DNA of 64,000 nucleotides from Hyalella azteca (lineage: Eukaryota > Arthropoda > Malacostraca > Amphipoda > Hyalellidae). The notes beneath the pieces were generated by a model that worked only from the letters and a program-made list of their open reading frames with translations, was not told where the DNA came from and made no database searches. Both the position numbers and the translations under genes were made by a program. Each line of letters starts with the position of its first letter. Position 1 is the stretch's first letter. Below, in pieces: positions 42,434-53,831 of the stretch. The stretch spans positions 620,001 to 684,000 of the forward strand of contig NW_025935823.1 in NCBI RefSeq assembly GCF_000764305.2, written 5' to 3'.

Positions 42434-42535
42434 AATTAATTTCCTTACCTTGATCCTAAAATCAATTTCCTTACCTTGATCTTAAAATCAATTTCCTTAC
42501 CTTGATCCTAAAATCAATTTCCTTACCTTGATCAT
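42432..42535. repeat. 26-bp repeat, 4 copies
   Basis: Unit AATTTCCTTACCTTGATCCT plus AAAATC. Confidence 0.9.
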
Positions 42536-42989
42536 CTTGTTGGCTACATACAAAATACGACGGCCTTTCACTGCTAGCGTACCAACTTCCAGATGACTCC
42601 TCATCTGGATCTAGAAGTGCTTGCTCTCCTCTCTGGAAGCCGTAAGTAGTTATCCTACCCTGAAGGCGACTGTGAGAAGAGTAGATTCGGTGCTTTTTGA
42701 AGAGCGCATAGCTCGCTTGCCAAGTTCCTCAGAAATAAATAGCCTCTCATTCAAGTATTGTCTTCAACTAGAATTTGGAATTCAATTAAAATATATAGTG
42801 GGATTCCGTTTCCAATTAGTTGCCTTTTTTGCCAATTAGTTGTACCTTACTATGAATAATTCTGCCAAGAGAGAATTGATTATTGCACTGATTACATAAA
42901 TTAATTAATTGATTTTCAACTGATAATTAATGCCTAATTTGATCGTTGCCAATTGATAATTTCTTATTCTATATGGACTTAATTAATTA

Positions 42990-43150
42990 TATTTCATTTA
43001 GAATAGAAGTGTCGGCACTGCAGAAATAGGCCCATGGCCTGTTGCCGATTCTTGAATTTTTCGTGACTTGATTCACAAGGGATCCGGCCTTTGGAATCCG
43101 ATCTTTCCATAGCTGACGATTGATTGAGATAGCTGCTGGACTTATTGCCT
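42990..43150 (-). mobile_element. LINE 3' tail, minus strand
   Basis: On the minus strand it reads AATCGGCAACAGGCCATGGG and onward to TGCAGTGCCGACACTTC, matching 43530-43680 in the opposite orientation. It includes GATTCACAAGGGATCCGGCC (plus strand), shared by both copies. Confidence 0.7.
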
Positions 43151-43359
43151 GGTCACCACATTTTGGTCGCGATGCAGGTGATGGTGGTGGTGAGAAAGAC
43201 CTGGAAATGCTGGCAGGCGCGGTACATGTCACTGGAGCTTCTAAATCGTGATAAAAGCTCGGATGTGCACGGCGCTTTCGGTCAGTCAAGGTGGCAACAT
43301 ATTCATTTCTGTCAATATTTTGACAGAAAGCCAAACTTTAACTCTCCTGGGAAGAAGCT

Positions 43360-43690
43360 GTCGTGCTGCGACACTCGAAGAGACCTAAACGGACTAGACG
43401 AAGCTATGCAGGAGCATATGTTCAGTTTTAAAATGCCTAGCAAATTACGGACCAGGCAATAAGTCCAGACGAAGCTATGCAGGAGCATATGTTCAGTCTT
43501 AAAATGCCTAGCAAATTACGGACCAGGCAATAAGTCCAGCAGCTATCCCAATCAATCGTCAGCTGTGGAAAGATCGGGTTCCAAAGGCCGGATCCCTTGT
43601 GAATCAAGTCACGAGAAGTGCAAGAATCCGACAACAGGCCGTGGGCCTATTTCTTCAGTGCCGACACTTCTATTCTATTCTAAAATCTTC
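43360..43690 (+). mobile_element. LINE (non-LTR retrotransposon) 3' end with internal 73-bp duplication
   Basis: The frame GLDEAMQEHMFSFKMPSKL resembles the C-terminal end of the ORF at 51080-51165 (LDKAMEKYMFRFEMPS), a family-typical reverse-transcriptase C-terminus. The segment GACGAAGCTATGCAGGAGCA to CAATAAGTCCA is tandemly duplicated (about 43396 and 43469). The non-coding tail follows to about 43690. Confidence 0.7.
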
Positions 43691-44845
43691 AGGAACAACA
43701 CAACCAAAATTAACACTAGAATCACAACTGAACACCAGCATCACAACTCGCAGCATCAATTCGTTTCCTAAAATGACTTATTTATGCAGGGCTTTGGGTA
43801 ACTACAAACAAAGCGGTCACACGGAATAAAACAAAGGCCGATACATAATATAATTTCACTTGAATATGAGTGGACAAGAATCCCTGGAACCTCGTGATGA
43901 GTAAGCGCCGTAACTTGCTTTAAAAAATCGAGTATTTTGAATGGAACAATTTAAACGGCAAAGCTCGATTGTGTTTCTTCGTTGCAAGACTTAATTCCAT
44001 CTTATAGCCTCTCTCTTGTGCAGCAAACAAATATTTCCATTAGTAATACAAGTGACCTGTGTACTAATGTTCGCCGAGGTAATGTATACCTGGCAAGGCC
44101 AATAGTTTACACTGTAAAACCCACATTTTTCGCGCCAAGAACAATAGTTAACAAAAAGATATCATGTTTTGGCGGCAAGCTAAATAGATTGAAAATAGAT
44201 GCAATATTTTGTGCGACAAGGTCAATAGTTCACGCAGCGCATGTTTGGCTTGGTGTGGGTGTGTAAACAATAAAATGCATATCGCGGGATACGAAAATGC
44301 GCACATAACTGTATGACTATGTGACATGGAAGTTTGCACTTGAACGGTTGTCATTTGATGAACATTACCACTGTTCTCTCTCCCAATTTAAGGTTACTTA
44401 TCACCCGATTATTGATTAAAGTGATGTCATACGCTGCACATATTTCAATCCACAACCAAACACAGTCAAGTCATCATTGAGCATCGTGCACTATTCATAA
44501 AGAGAGCAATAAATATGATACCATGCATTAAGACTGTCAATGTTCGCACTCGTTGTCGCGCTACAAGAAAAATTGAGCAGCAAGTTATTAAAAAAAGTGA
44601 TTAAGAGACCAGCAACTGGGACGAGAGGTAAGGAGCGGCGTTGAGCGTCATCAGAGCACGTGTAGATTTAATGAAGAATAAATAAATTTTATGGAACAAT
44701 AAATGCATGAATAACCATACATCACTCAGTGCTATAAGTTACACAAATCAATGAAATGAAACTAAAATGATGAAATGAAAAAAGTAAAATTATATAAAAT
44801 AAGAAGCAGCAAATAAATAAAACAAGCCCTCACCAATAAAATCAA
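43690..44845. other. intergenic, no gene seen
   Basis: Unique sequence with short ORFs only. Confidence 0.45.
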
Positions 44846-44897
44846 AGAAAAATATAACTCAGTATTCACTGCAGTGAGTGACAGAGAGCGCATTTTC

Positions 44898-44980
44898 TCG
44901 TCAACGAAAACTTGAGGTCAAGGACAGACGGACATGGCGAGCACAATAGTGCATTTTTTCTATAAATGAGAAAATGCGCT
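44898..44980. mobile_element. short MITE-like element, copy 1
   Basis: Bounded by perfect 13-bp inverted repeats AGCGCATTTTCTC and GAGAAAATGCGCT, with GGACAGACGGACATGGCGAG inside. The homology with the copy at 46800-46942 extends further left into CTCAGTATTCACTGCAGTGAG. Confidence 0.65.
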
Positions 44981-45221
44981 AAAAATGATCTGCAAACCAG
45001 GCCGGTGACGGTGAAACAATGACTAGAAAGTTTATTCATCATTGATTCTTCGTCACCTGCCTGGTGCCAGTCTTTATCTCGTACAAATCATAAAACTGAA
45101 CTACGATCAGATTAGTACAACATTAAATAAAAGCATACCAAGGCGCAAAAAAGGCTTCATTAAAATAACACACTAATGCAAGTTGAATAATACCACAGTA
45201 ATCTCATACAAAACGCATTGG

Positions 45222-45542
45222 TGAGAGAGCATTAGAATACATAATTGTATAATATCAGATGGAATAGTCAAGCCTCGACTTCATTCCCAATATAGTAGTC
45301 GCTAATGTAAATGTTGAGAAAGTCTACTCGTACAAAGTGCATTGGTGAGAGAACATTAGAATACATAATTGTATAATATCAGATGGAAAAGTCTAGACTG
45401 CATTCCCAATATAGTAGTCGCTAATATAATTGTTGAGAAAGTCTTCTCGTACAAAGTGCATTGGTGAGAGAGCATCAGAATACATAATTGTATAATATCA
45501 GATGGAATAGTCAAGTCATGAGTGCCTTTGCTAATATAAATG
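45222..45542. repeat. about 115-bp tandem repeat, 3 copies
   Basis: Each copy runs GCATTGGTGAGAGAGCATTA, ATACATAATTGTATAATATC, then TGTTGAGAAAGTCT. Copies differ by small deletions. It lies downstream of GMF in gene order. Confidence 0.88.
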
Positions 45543-46581
45543 TTGAGCAAGTCTAGCAGCGTGTACAGTAACCACATTCAACATAATAGTACATCATGGC
45601 AAGCTGGAGCCTGCTTGATAATTGCATATGATTTATGTCGATGCTAGAACTGACAAGTTTAATATCTTCAAAAAACTACTTAATTTCGTAAATGCAAAAA
45701 GGAGTCATTATCAGATCAAGAAGTGAAATGACGTAGGTACCAGTAAATATTTTGTTTATACACCCAACAGCCTAGAGGCAATGGTAGCGATACCCCATAA
45801 CAGTGGCTAACGAGATTTTTTAGGTAGACTTTACTTGGGCTGCTATGGAATTCACTGAAGTATTATATGCACAGAAAATAGCTTCAATTAGTTAAATGAA
45901 AATTAAAGAAATTGTAAATTGCTCTACTACTAGCGACAAAGCAGCTCAGCTAACAGGCTCTAACTTGTGACCAGATGTATCTGCTACCGAGGTTTTTTCA
46001 TCGCGAGCAGAGAAACTTTTCCACAACTTATATTCACTAAAATGATCTGCTTTGGCCAAATGATAGGTAAGAATCAATACTGATCTACGTAACAAAAAAA
46101 GGTGTAGCACTTCTCAGATATTAGATAAAGCATGTAATTTTATCTGCCTAGATGAACAACAAGAATCGGTGTCACTACATTATAAGAATTATTCAACCAA
46201 ACTTGCTATAGCAAATCTTTTATGACTAAATGGCAAGTATGAGGCAGGATTGATGCTGGAAATTTCCAGCAACTATAGGGCAAGTAGCACTCAAAATAAA
46301 TATTATCTAATGGCATTCTTATTTGGCTGTATAGAGAGCTGGACTTTAGATCAGAGGTTCCCAAAACGGAGGTATCTTATTAGCAAAGCTACGATTTAAA
46401 TTTACGAGGCAAAGAAGAGGAGACACATTTCTTCAGTGTTTAAATTGGTCATATAGATCTATATCTTAGCCATTTAAGATATCTAGGTAACATGCTTATG
46501 ATGCATGTTACATGGCAAATTTGTTTAGGAACCACTGTTCTAAAGTAGAACTGCAGCAAGTTATAGCAGTAGTAATAAGCA

Positions 46582-46718
46582 CTATGCTAGGTGGCTGTTG
46601 ATCCATTCCTCATCAAGTTCCTCCAGTTCACGGATTTGAAAGACTTTGGTGAGCCCGCACTCAGCAATGAGGTGGTTGTAGCTTCCTGAGTACATCATCT
46701 GCAGCTTGGGCACACAAT
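46582..46718 (-). CDS. GMF: GMF terminal exon
   Basis: Acceptor TTTTCAG|AT completes an Asp codon from the previous exon. It codes 45 residues ending ...WINSHLA and TAG. It carries the C-terminal helix LTKVFQIRELEELDEEW of the ADF-H fold. Confidence 0.93.
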
Positions 46719-49700
46719 CTGAAAATGACAAGATTTTTTACACAAAAATTTAGCCAAATTTGGCTTTTATTTTCAATGGCAATTGATGAATGTCTATTTT
46801 TAGTGCATTTTCTCATTTTTGAAAAAATGCACGATTGTGCTCGCCATGTCCGTCTGTCCGTCCGTCCGTCCGTGACTTCACGTTTTTGTCGACGAGAAAA
46901 TGCTCACTCACTGCAGTGAGTATTGAGTTATATTTTTCGAAATTATACATTAACTAGGAGCTGACGACAAGGGAATTTGAAACTACAAATAAGCAGAATG
47001 AATGAACTGCAAAGGAGATGGAAATTTTGGGCTCAGATTTGTATGAATTGTTCCAGACCTGCAAGACGTGTATGAATGTCAAGAAATCTGGCACAGTATT
47101 GCACCCCATGAATTTTCATTTTGGATGCTTGTTTGTTTATCAGGAGAAAAATCTATACATAAGCATGTATAAAAATAAGCATTGGTCAAGGGCATAACCA
47201 GCTGAGCAGTCAAGCTAACAAACATTCTTGTGGCAGGATAGGAAGCATCTGAAAGAAACATTTATATATCCACACATTTCAGCTTATTCTACTACTTAAT
47301 TTTGCATATTAATCAGATTTTCATTATTAAATCTTTACGTCAGATTTATTAGGCAAGGATTACCCATCATAGAAAATTTGCCTATCATCTACCAATGAGT
47401 ACTATTAATAGTTAACAAAACCCATTTAAAGTACCAGTACTACATAGTACGTACCAGTTGATGTTTTTGAATAGAAAATATTGTACAACACGGTTGTTTT
47501 TGCTGTGCATGAAGTGACAGGAATATTGAGGTTACAAAAGTTAGAAGAATATTACCTCTTGGTGTAGTGTATATAAAAGCCATTGGATAAGACACTCGGC
47601 CATCAGAGTGGTTGATGCGCCAAGACAGCAGGACAAATCGTGGCTGCGTGGCTGGGATGCTCTCACGCAGCTCATCCACATCAGCTATGTCGGACAACTC
47701 ATCCTCTATTATCACACACTGCTTTGTGGGATCTACCTTCACTGTAAGGACATACTTGTTTAAGTTAAAAAACACAATAACTTGAGTTTGTAATAATAAA
47801 TGTTAAGTTCTGAACATGAATTCCCCTCCAAAAACAATTCTCAATACAAGAACCTGTTTCAGATTGTCAAAATCTGAAATTATGAAACTTGTTACCTAAT
47901 TAAGTAGTTTCTATTGTATACAAATTTGCATGGCAATTTGAGACCGTCAAAGATTAGAAGCAGTTAAGGAACAGAGAATTCAGTAAGGGAACAATGCAAA
48001 AATTAGGCAAATCCACTGAATAAAAAATTGTTCTAAATTGCTAGGTATTCATGAAAATTTTCTTCTATGACATGAAGTAACAACAAATTAAAATATCAAC
48101 AGGGTAAGGAAAAACAAACACAAAAATAACAAGATGGTTTTAATCATCTCATCCATCCAGATGCAGATTTTGGGGGAACCTTCCCCAATTAAAATTTGTC
48201 TTGCTACTTAGTCCTGATGATTCAACAAGTAAACATTCATAGAACACGTACAAAAAATTCTTCTACATATTACAATATTTCAAGAACACAAGTTTACATA
48301 TTTAATTCTTAAATTCAATCCCACTCAACACCCATAACTGGAAACCTTACAGAAGTCAACACCCAGGGATGATATCTCAATCCCCATGGCCATTACATTA
48401 TTCCATTCATTGTAAATAATTTAAAGGTCATAATTTTCCCATAAATTTTTCAATATTACCAATGAACCATTATTGTCATTTGGAATTTATACTGAAATCA
48501 GGAATTGGGTGATTAATTGATGAAGTGTTACTAACTAGAATAGAATAATGCTGCAGGGTTCAGCAAACAACCAACTCTCAATATCCTGACATGTTATCCT
48601 CTTGGATGCATTAAAAACCTGCGGTTTTAGGTTTTAGAGACATAATTGAATGAGACTATCATCTCTATTTGTAACAAATTATTTACTGATAAGTGGTGAA
48701 TGTACTGAAGATGAAATGCAATAAATGAACTAATTATCATTTCAAGATTACAATAGAGTCCAAAAAATAACCTACAAACCCACAGTGACACAAGTCAAGC
48801 AACAGTGCATGTATGGAGGGAGGGGGGAGGGAAGGGGTGGATCAGGGAATTACATGTCAGTTAAATTGCACATGAGCCTAGAAGAACCTCTTAGCAATAG
48901 CATCAATGAATTAGTTCCATATTTTGTCTACTGATATATAATTGATTGTTACATATTTATGCAGCCCTATCAGCTAAAGCCTAAAAATGTAGAAAAGCTT
49001 TTGAAAATACAATATCAAAGTAAAAATTACACTAGAATTATTTTTTTTTGCAATTTTAAATGGCTTTGTGCCACCTCTAAAAATTGTTTGGAAAATCCTT
49101 TGAAGGGCATTCATATGATTCATTAGGCAGGTGTCCAAATAAAAAATCATACTTGGATAATTAATACAACAAAATCTTGTTTTTTGATCCATCCTAAAAT
49201 GCCATACTGGCAGTTGTGCCAGTATATATATTCTAAAGGATACTTGTATTGTATTGAAATTTGACAGTAAGTTCAATAAAATCTCATGATTTATAAAACC
49301 TCATGCTGCCATAATAGTATCATGAAATGGATTTAATATGAACCAGCCTCTGCCCTCTAGCCTCTTGCAAACTTGTACTGCCAACTAACAACAATCAACA
49401 TGGTGCAATTTTATTGTTAATACTTGATAAAAAGGAACATGCCACATGGTATCATCACTACCATGTTGATATGATATCCGGAATTGTCAATTGGGAGTTA
49501 GGAAAATGTAGGCTATTTAAGTAGTACTTCAGTACTTTGCTATTAATTACAGATGAATCCCATATTTTGATATATCCTTAAGTTTTGAATGTTGTAACTT
49601 ATTTGTGAATATAAGTTGAAAATTGTTTAGGAAATAAATTAATCTAGTGGCAGTGGGAATCTTACAGCTCTGAAGAAAAACACTCTTTGATATATTTCAC

Positions 49701-50527
49701 ATCTGATTCTGAACTTCTGACCAGTGTGCAGGAATGCAGGATAAATGCCAGCATTAAAATATTTTTTTGAAGAGTGGCAAGTTAGTTGCCATATTCATTG
49801 GCTGGTGATAACTTATAAGACAATTGTTACTTGTGTTCTTGATGGCACAGTTGGCACTCTTGAAAGATAAATCCTGAGTTAAATTAAAACAACCCTAGGC
49901 TTAGTAGGCTATGGGCATATAGCAGTATAGCCTAACTAAGCCTATTGATGTGCACAACTGCATTTGACTGATTAGTTAGTTTATTTAGTCATAGTCAAAG
50001 ACTCAAACTCAAAGTCTCAAAGTTAGGTATAAACCGTGTATAGTGGCAAAGGAGAAGATTTTTTGTTAATTGCTGCCCTTCTTGAAGTCCATTTTTGAGT
50101 CCTATAAATAGAAATAGTAAGTATCTTGGATACCACTTACCAGAATTATCATAACCTAGTCCTACATCAGATGATCAGGAATTGTTTAAGAACTTTAAGT
50201 CACTGTCCACTGGAGACTGCACTGATTCACTGACAACTGGTGATTTACTGGTCACATACTCACATTAGCTACATATTTGCTATCAGGTAGTGAATACTGA
50301 ATACAGAATATCAACCGCAACCAAATTATCAGCCACTCAACTTCTCAATTGCATCCATACTCCAGCAGTGACAGACTGACAGTGACCAGAATTGAATATA
50401 TATATAATATAGATCTCATCATGATCTCTTACTCACATATTATGGCAGTGTTGTTGACATTGCGACGAAAACGAAACTTTTGCAGCTCATCCTTCACTTC
50501 AGGACTGATGGTGCATACTTCAAAAGA
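46582..50527 (-). CDS. GMF: glia maturation factor (ADF-H family), first coding exon missing
   Basis: GMF proteins bind Arp2/3, debranch actin networks and inhibit new branching in the cytoplasm. Three minus-strand exons join in frame (50437-50527, 47556-47741, 46582-46718) for 137 residues plus a short unseen first exon; the family is usually 138-142. Hallmarks are FRFRRNVNNTAII, QPRFVLLSWRINHSDGRVSY, PMAFIYTTPR, LQMMYSGS, LTKVFQIRELEELDEEW and the end NSHLA. The order and spacing match human GMFB segment by segment. Exons here are not GC-rich and introns lack minisatellites. The first exon probably codes the start Met and a few residues, ends in phase 0, and lies above 50527. Confidence 0.93.
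46800..46942. mobile_element. short MITE-like element, copy 2, inverted
   Basis: Reverse complement of the 44848-44980 block, including AGTGCATTTTCTC and GAGAAAATGCT ends and the CTCACTGCAGTGAG flank. It contains a (GTCC)n run near 46855. It lies in a GMF intron 82 bp beyond the terminal exon. Confidence 0.65.
47556..47741 (-). CDS. GMF: GMF central exon
   Basis: Acceptor CTTACTGTAAG... reads TTACAG|TG on the minus strand, and the donor is AGAG|GTAATA. It codes KVDPTKQCVIIEDEL, the QPRF strand and DGRVSYPMAFIY, the core ADF-H strands. Confidence 0.93.
47742..50436. other. GMF intron, repeat-poor
   Basis: About 2.7 kb of AT-rich unique sequence with no tandem array. I see no further exon here. 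Confidence 0.6.
50437..50527 (-). CDS. GMF: GMF second coding exon
   Basis: Acceptor TTTTTCAG|TCT and donor ATAT|GTGAGT (phase 1). It codes SFEVCTISPEVKDELQKFRF and onward to NNTAII. Incoming phase 0 fits a very short first coding exon, as in other GMF genes. Confidence 0.9.
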
Positions 50528-51017
50528 CTGAAAAATATAATTAATGGTTTCAATACATGCATAATATATAATACAACCTATACAAGCTTACAGGCGTTGT
50601 TGACAGTAGGTAGATTATACTTATACAGTTATTATAGTAGTCACAGTGTCTTTCGTTCTTAGCTTTCCATTAATAATTCAAGTTTTAACCAAGATTATTC
50701 CCTAATTTAATATACATGCATACCATCGTGTGTTCTTAACTCCTTTGAGAGCGGACATCTACAATCTTGACCTTCAACCTATTTTTTGACGTATAGATCT
50801 TAGAATTGAATTGAGCGAGTGCGCATCTGTGGGCTTGATATTTTTCTCAGCAAGCTCCCAACAGCAGATAAGAAACGCTGGAGTACGAAAGGTTGACGCG
50901 TCTAAGACGAGATGCCAGGAGATCCACGTAAGTAGGAGCAGCGTTTGTACTCTACAAAAATTGTTATTTTGTTCAAGCATTATAAAATATATATTGTATG
51001 CTGCAGTTGTCGCACTA

Positions 51018-51325
51018 TTGTGACCATATCGTCTCATGACCGCGATGACATCGTTGACGCTCCAGGAATGAACGCGTTCAGGAACAGACTAGATAAAGCT
51101 ATGGAAAAATATATGTTCAGATTTGAAATGCCTAGCACCATGTCGAACGCGGTGGAAGTCGAGTAGCTATTTCAAACTTTCGTCAGTCGTGAAAAGATCC
51201 GATAAAATGACACGATTTTAGATCTTCTGTGAACAAGGCACGAAAAGGAAAAGAACCGGCGACAGGCCACATCAGGCCTACACTGCAGCGCCGAGATCAC
51301 TATGTTATGTTATGTCATGTTATGA
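51018..51325 (+). mobile_element. LINE 3' end with (TATGT)n tail
   Basis: The frame DDIVDAPGMNAFRNRLDKAM matches the classic ORF2 C-terminal motif of CR1/L2/jockey-like elements. A stop follows EVE. The non-coding tail contains CGGCGACAGGCCACATCAGG and ends in TATGTTATGTTATG. Confidence 0.82.
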
Positions 51326-51354
51326 CACTTGCTGTACACAAGTTAGTACGATAT

Positions 51355-52195
51355 TCTGACACATCGTTTCAAGACACCTAATGTACAGCGACAAGCACGA
51401 AATTCCCACCATATAATCTCTCATGACACACATGCAGTCCACCGGTTAGCACGCTTTTCTGACCATGTTGTCTCATGACACACATGCTGTACACCGGATA
51501 GCACGCTATTCTGACCATGTCGTCCCATGACACACATGCTGCACACCAGTTAGCACGCTATTCTGACCATGTTGTCTCAAGACACACATGCCGTACACCG
51601 GATACCACGCTATTCTGACCATGTCGTCTCATGACACACATGCTGCACACCAGTTAGCACGCTATTCTGACCATGTTGTCTCAAGACACACATGCCGTAC
51701 ACCGGTTAGCACGCTATTCTGACCATGTCGTCTCATGACACACATGCTGCACACCAGTTAGCACGCTATTCTGACCATGTCGTCTCAAGACACACATGCC
51801 GTACACCGGTTAGCACGCTATTCTGACCATGTCGTCTCATGACACACATGCTGTACACCGGTTAGCACGCTATTCTGACCATGTCGTCCCATGACACACA
51901 TGCTGCACACCAGTTAGCACGCTATTCTGACCATGTTGTCTCAAGACACACATGCCGTACACCGGATACCACGCTATTCTGACCATGTCGTCTCATGACA
52001 CACATGCTGCACACCAGTTAGCACGCTATTCTGACCATGTTGTCTCAAGACACACATGCCGTACACCGGTTAGCACGCTATTCTGACCATGTCGTCTCAT
52101 GACACACATGCTGCACACCAGTTAGCACGCTATTCTGACCATGTCGTCCCATGACACACATGCTACACACCGGTTAGCACGCTACGCTATTCTGA
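51355..52195. repeat. 52-53-bp satellite, about 16 copies
   Basis: Unit TTAGCACGCTATTCTGACCA, then TGTCGTCTCATGACACACAT, then GCTGCACACCAG. Alternate units carry GCCGTACACCGG with TTGTCTCAAG, so the array has a dimeric higher-order repeat of about 105 bp. Confidence 0.92.
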
Positions 52196-52309
52196 ATTTT
52201 GAGGTCAGTTGGAGGCTGCGGTTGTGAACGCTGCTCGCGTCAGCGGTCGACCGTCCGCATGTGCCAGGTGATTCCAGTTCAGTGTACTTCCTGGTGTCGT
52301 GGTGTGTAG

Positions 52310-52405
52310 TGTGTTGCATTCGTTGCTGCTAGTAATGTGTTGCATTCGTTGCTGCTAGTAATGTGTTGCATTCGTTGCTGCTAGTAATGTGTTGCATCGT
52401 TGCTG
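52310..52405. repeat. 26-bp repeat, 4 copies
   Basis: Unit TGTTGCATTCGTTGCTGCTA plus GTAATG. Confidence 0.9.
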
Positions 52406-52413
52406 CTATTAAC

Positions 52414-52570
52414 AGAGGTGGGCAGTAGCGCGCTACATTTTCAGTAGCGGTAGTGGCGCTACATTTAAGCAGTTGTAGCGGTAGCGGTAGCGCCCACTAC
52501 ATATTTAAGTAGCGATACGAGGTTTTGCCGCTAAAGCGCTACCGCTACATTTATAGATAAAGCCTTAAGA
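52414..52570. mobile_element. hAT-type DNA transposon terminus, truncated
   Basis: It starts CAGAGGTGGGCAGTAGCGCG, matching the CAGRGGTGGGC end of hAT elements. Sub-terminal GTAGCGGTAGCGG repeats follow in both orientations (GCTACCGCTAC near 52543). No transposase frame and no opposite terminus were found. Confidence 0.65.
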
Positions 52571-52759
52571 TTTTTACTTAATAGTATTAAATATTATTTA
52601 AAAACCAGCATGATACACACATAATATAAATTACAGAATAAAACTGTACGAAAGATTTCGGTGTAATGTTGTCAACCTCAGCCTGTTACTAGTCCTGACA
52701 AGTGTAGTAATGCGTTGTCCAGCAATACTCTTGTCCCGGCCAGGGACGGTGAGCAATCA

Positions 52760-53096
52760 TAACATAACATAACATAATGATGTCGGCTCTGAAGTGAAGG
52801 CCTGATGAGGCCTGTCGCCGATTCTTTTCCATTTCGTGCCTTGTTCAGAGATCTAAACTCGTGTCATTTGACCGGATTTTTTCATGACTGGCGATAGTTT
52901 GAAGAAGCTACTAGACTTCCACCGGGTTCGATAAGGAGCTAGGCATTTCAAATCTGAACATATATTTTTCCATAGCTTTATCTAGTCTGTTCTTGAACGC
53001 GTTCATACTTGGAGCGCCAACGATGTCATCGGGGAGGCTGTTCCACATCAATATAGACGAGGCAGAAATAAGCATTAAAGGAAAGGCGGCGTACAT
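52760..53096 (-). mobile_element. LINE 3' end, minus strand
   Basis: The minus-strand frame WNSLPDDIVGAPSMNAFKNR and LDKAMEKYMFRFEMPS ends at a stop after PVEV. The tail with CGGCGACAGGCC is followed by AACAT repeats. It is the same family as 51018-51325, inverted. Confidence 0.82.
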
Positions 53097-53149
53097 GTTA
53101 GTAATGGCTCATTCATGATCGAACGTCGCTACGTTCACGTACACTTTCT

Positions 53150-53440
53150 AGTGAATGAAGACAACGCAACTTTCTTCATCTCCTTCTCTCCTGACGTCCT
53201 CGTCTCTTCCCTTCTCTCCTGACGTCCTCGTCTCTTCCCTTCTCTCGTGATGTCCTCGTCTCTTCCCTTCTCATCTGACGTCACCGTCTCTTCTCTTCTC
53301 TCCAGACGTCCTCGTCTCTTCCCTTCTCTCCCGATGTCCTCGTCTCTTCCCTTCTCTCCAGACGTCATCGTCTCTTCCCTTCTCTCCTGACGTCCTCGTT
53401 TCTTCCCTTCTCTCCTGACGTCCTCTTCTCTTCTTACTTG
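53150..53440. repeat. 28-bp minisatellite
   Basis: About ten copies of CTTCTCTCCTGACGTCCTCG followed by TCTCTTCC. It gives a charged Glu/Arg/Lys frame on the minus strand that is not a gene. Confidence 0.92.
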
Positions 53441-53703
53441 ACATCAAACACTCGTGTTACCCTCACATCCTTTCCAGGAGTAACATTCGTGCTACTCTCA
53501 CATCCTGTCCAGTAGTTACACGCGTGTTACCCTCACTTCCTAACCATAACGTAACATACGTTATTTTTAACTTAATAACATACGTTATTTTTCGTACGTA
53601 CCCTATCAGTCTCACAGAAAAAGACAGATAAGTTTAGTTGACGCTAGATAAAGTCAGATAAGGGTAGTAAAGTGTAGCTAAGAGGAGATAAGATTTTCTA
53701 GAA

Positions 53704-53831
53704 ATGCTCACAGAGCTGCGAGGGGCGGCGCCCTTGGAGCCAGCCTCAGCCTCCCTAACTCCTGCAGGAGGCTACGATCCCTTCGCCAACCTCGTGGCCG
53801 ACCACAGCAGCGGCTCCTACACCCCCAGCAG
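53704..53831 (+). CDS. unknown gene, exon A (first seen)
   Basis: ATG in GAAATGCTC; donor AGCAG|GTAAGG (phase 2). An acceptor-like TGCTCACAG|AG at 53713 means it may instead be an internal exon. It codes up to 42 residues, including GGYDPFANLVADHSSGSYTP. Confidence 0.6.

Noticed and set aside
52205..52275. Possible promoter and 5' exon (TCAGTT initiator, ATGTGCCAG|GTGATT) for the unknown gene
   Set aside because: No downstream promoter element sits at the right spacing, and the phase does not join exon A in frame.
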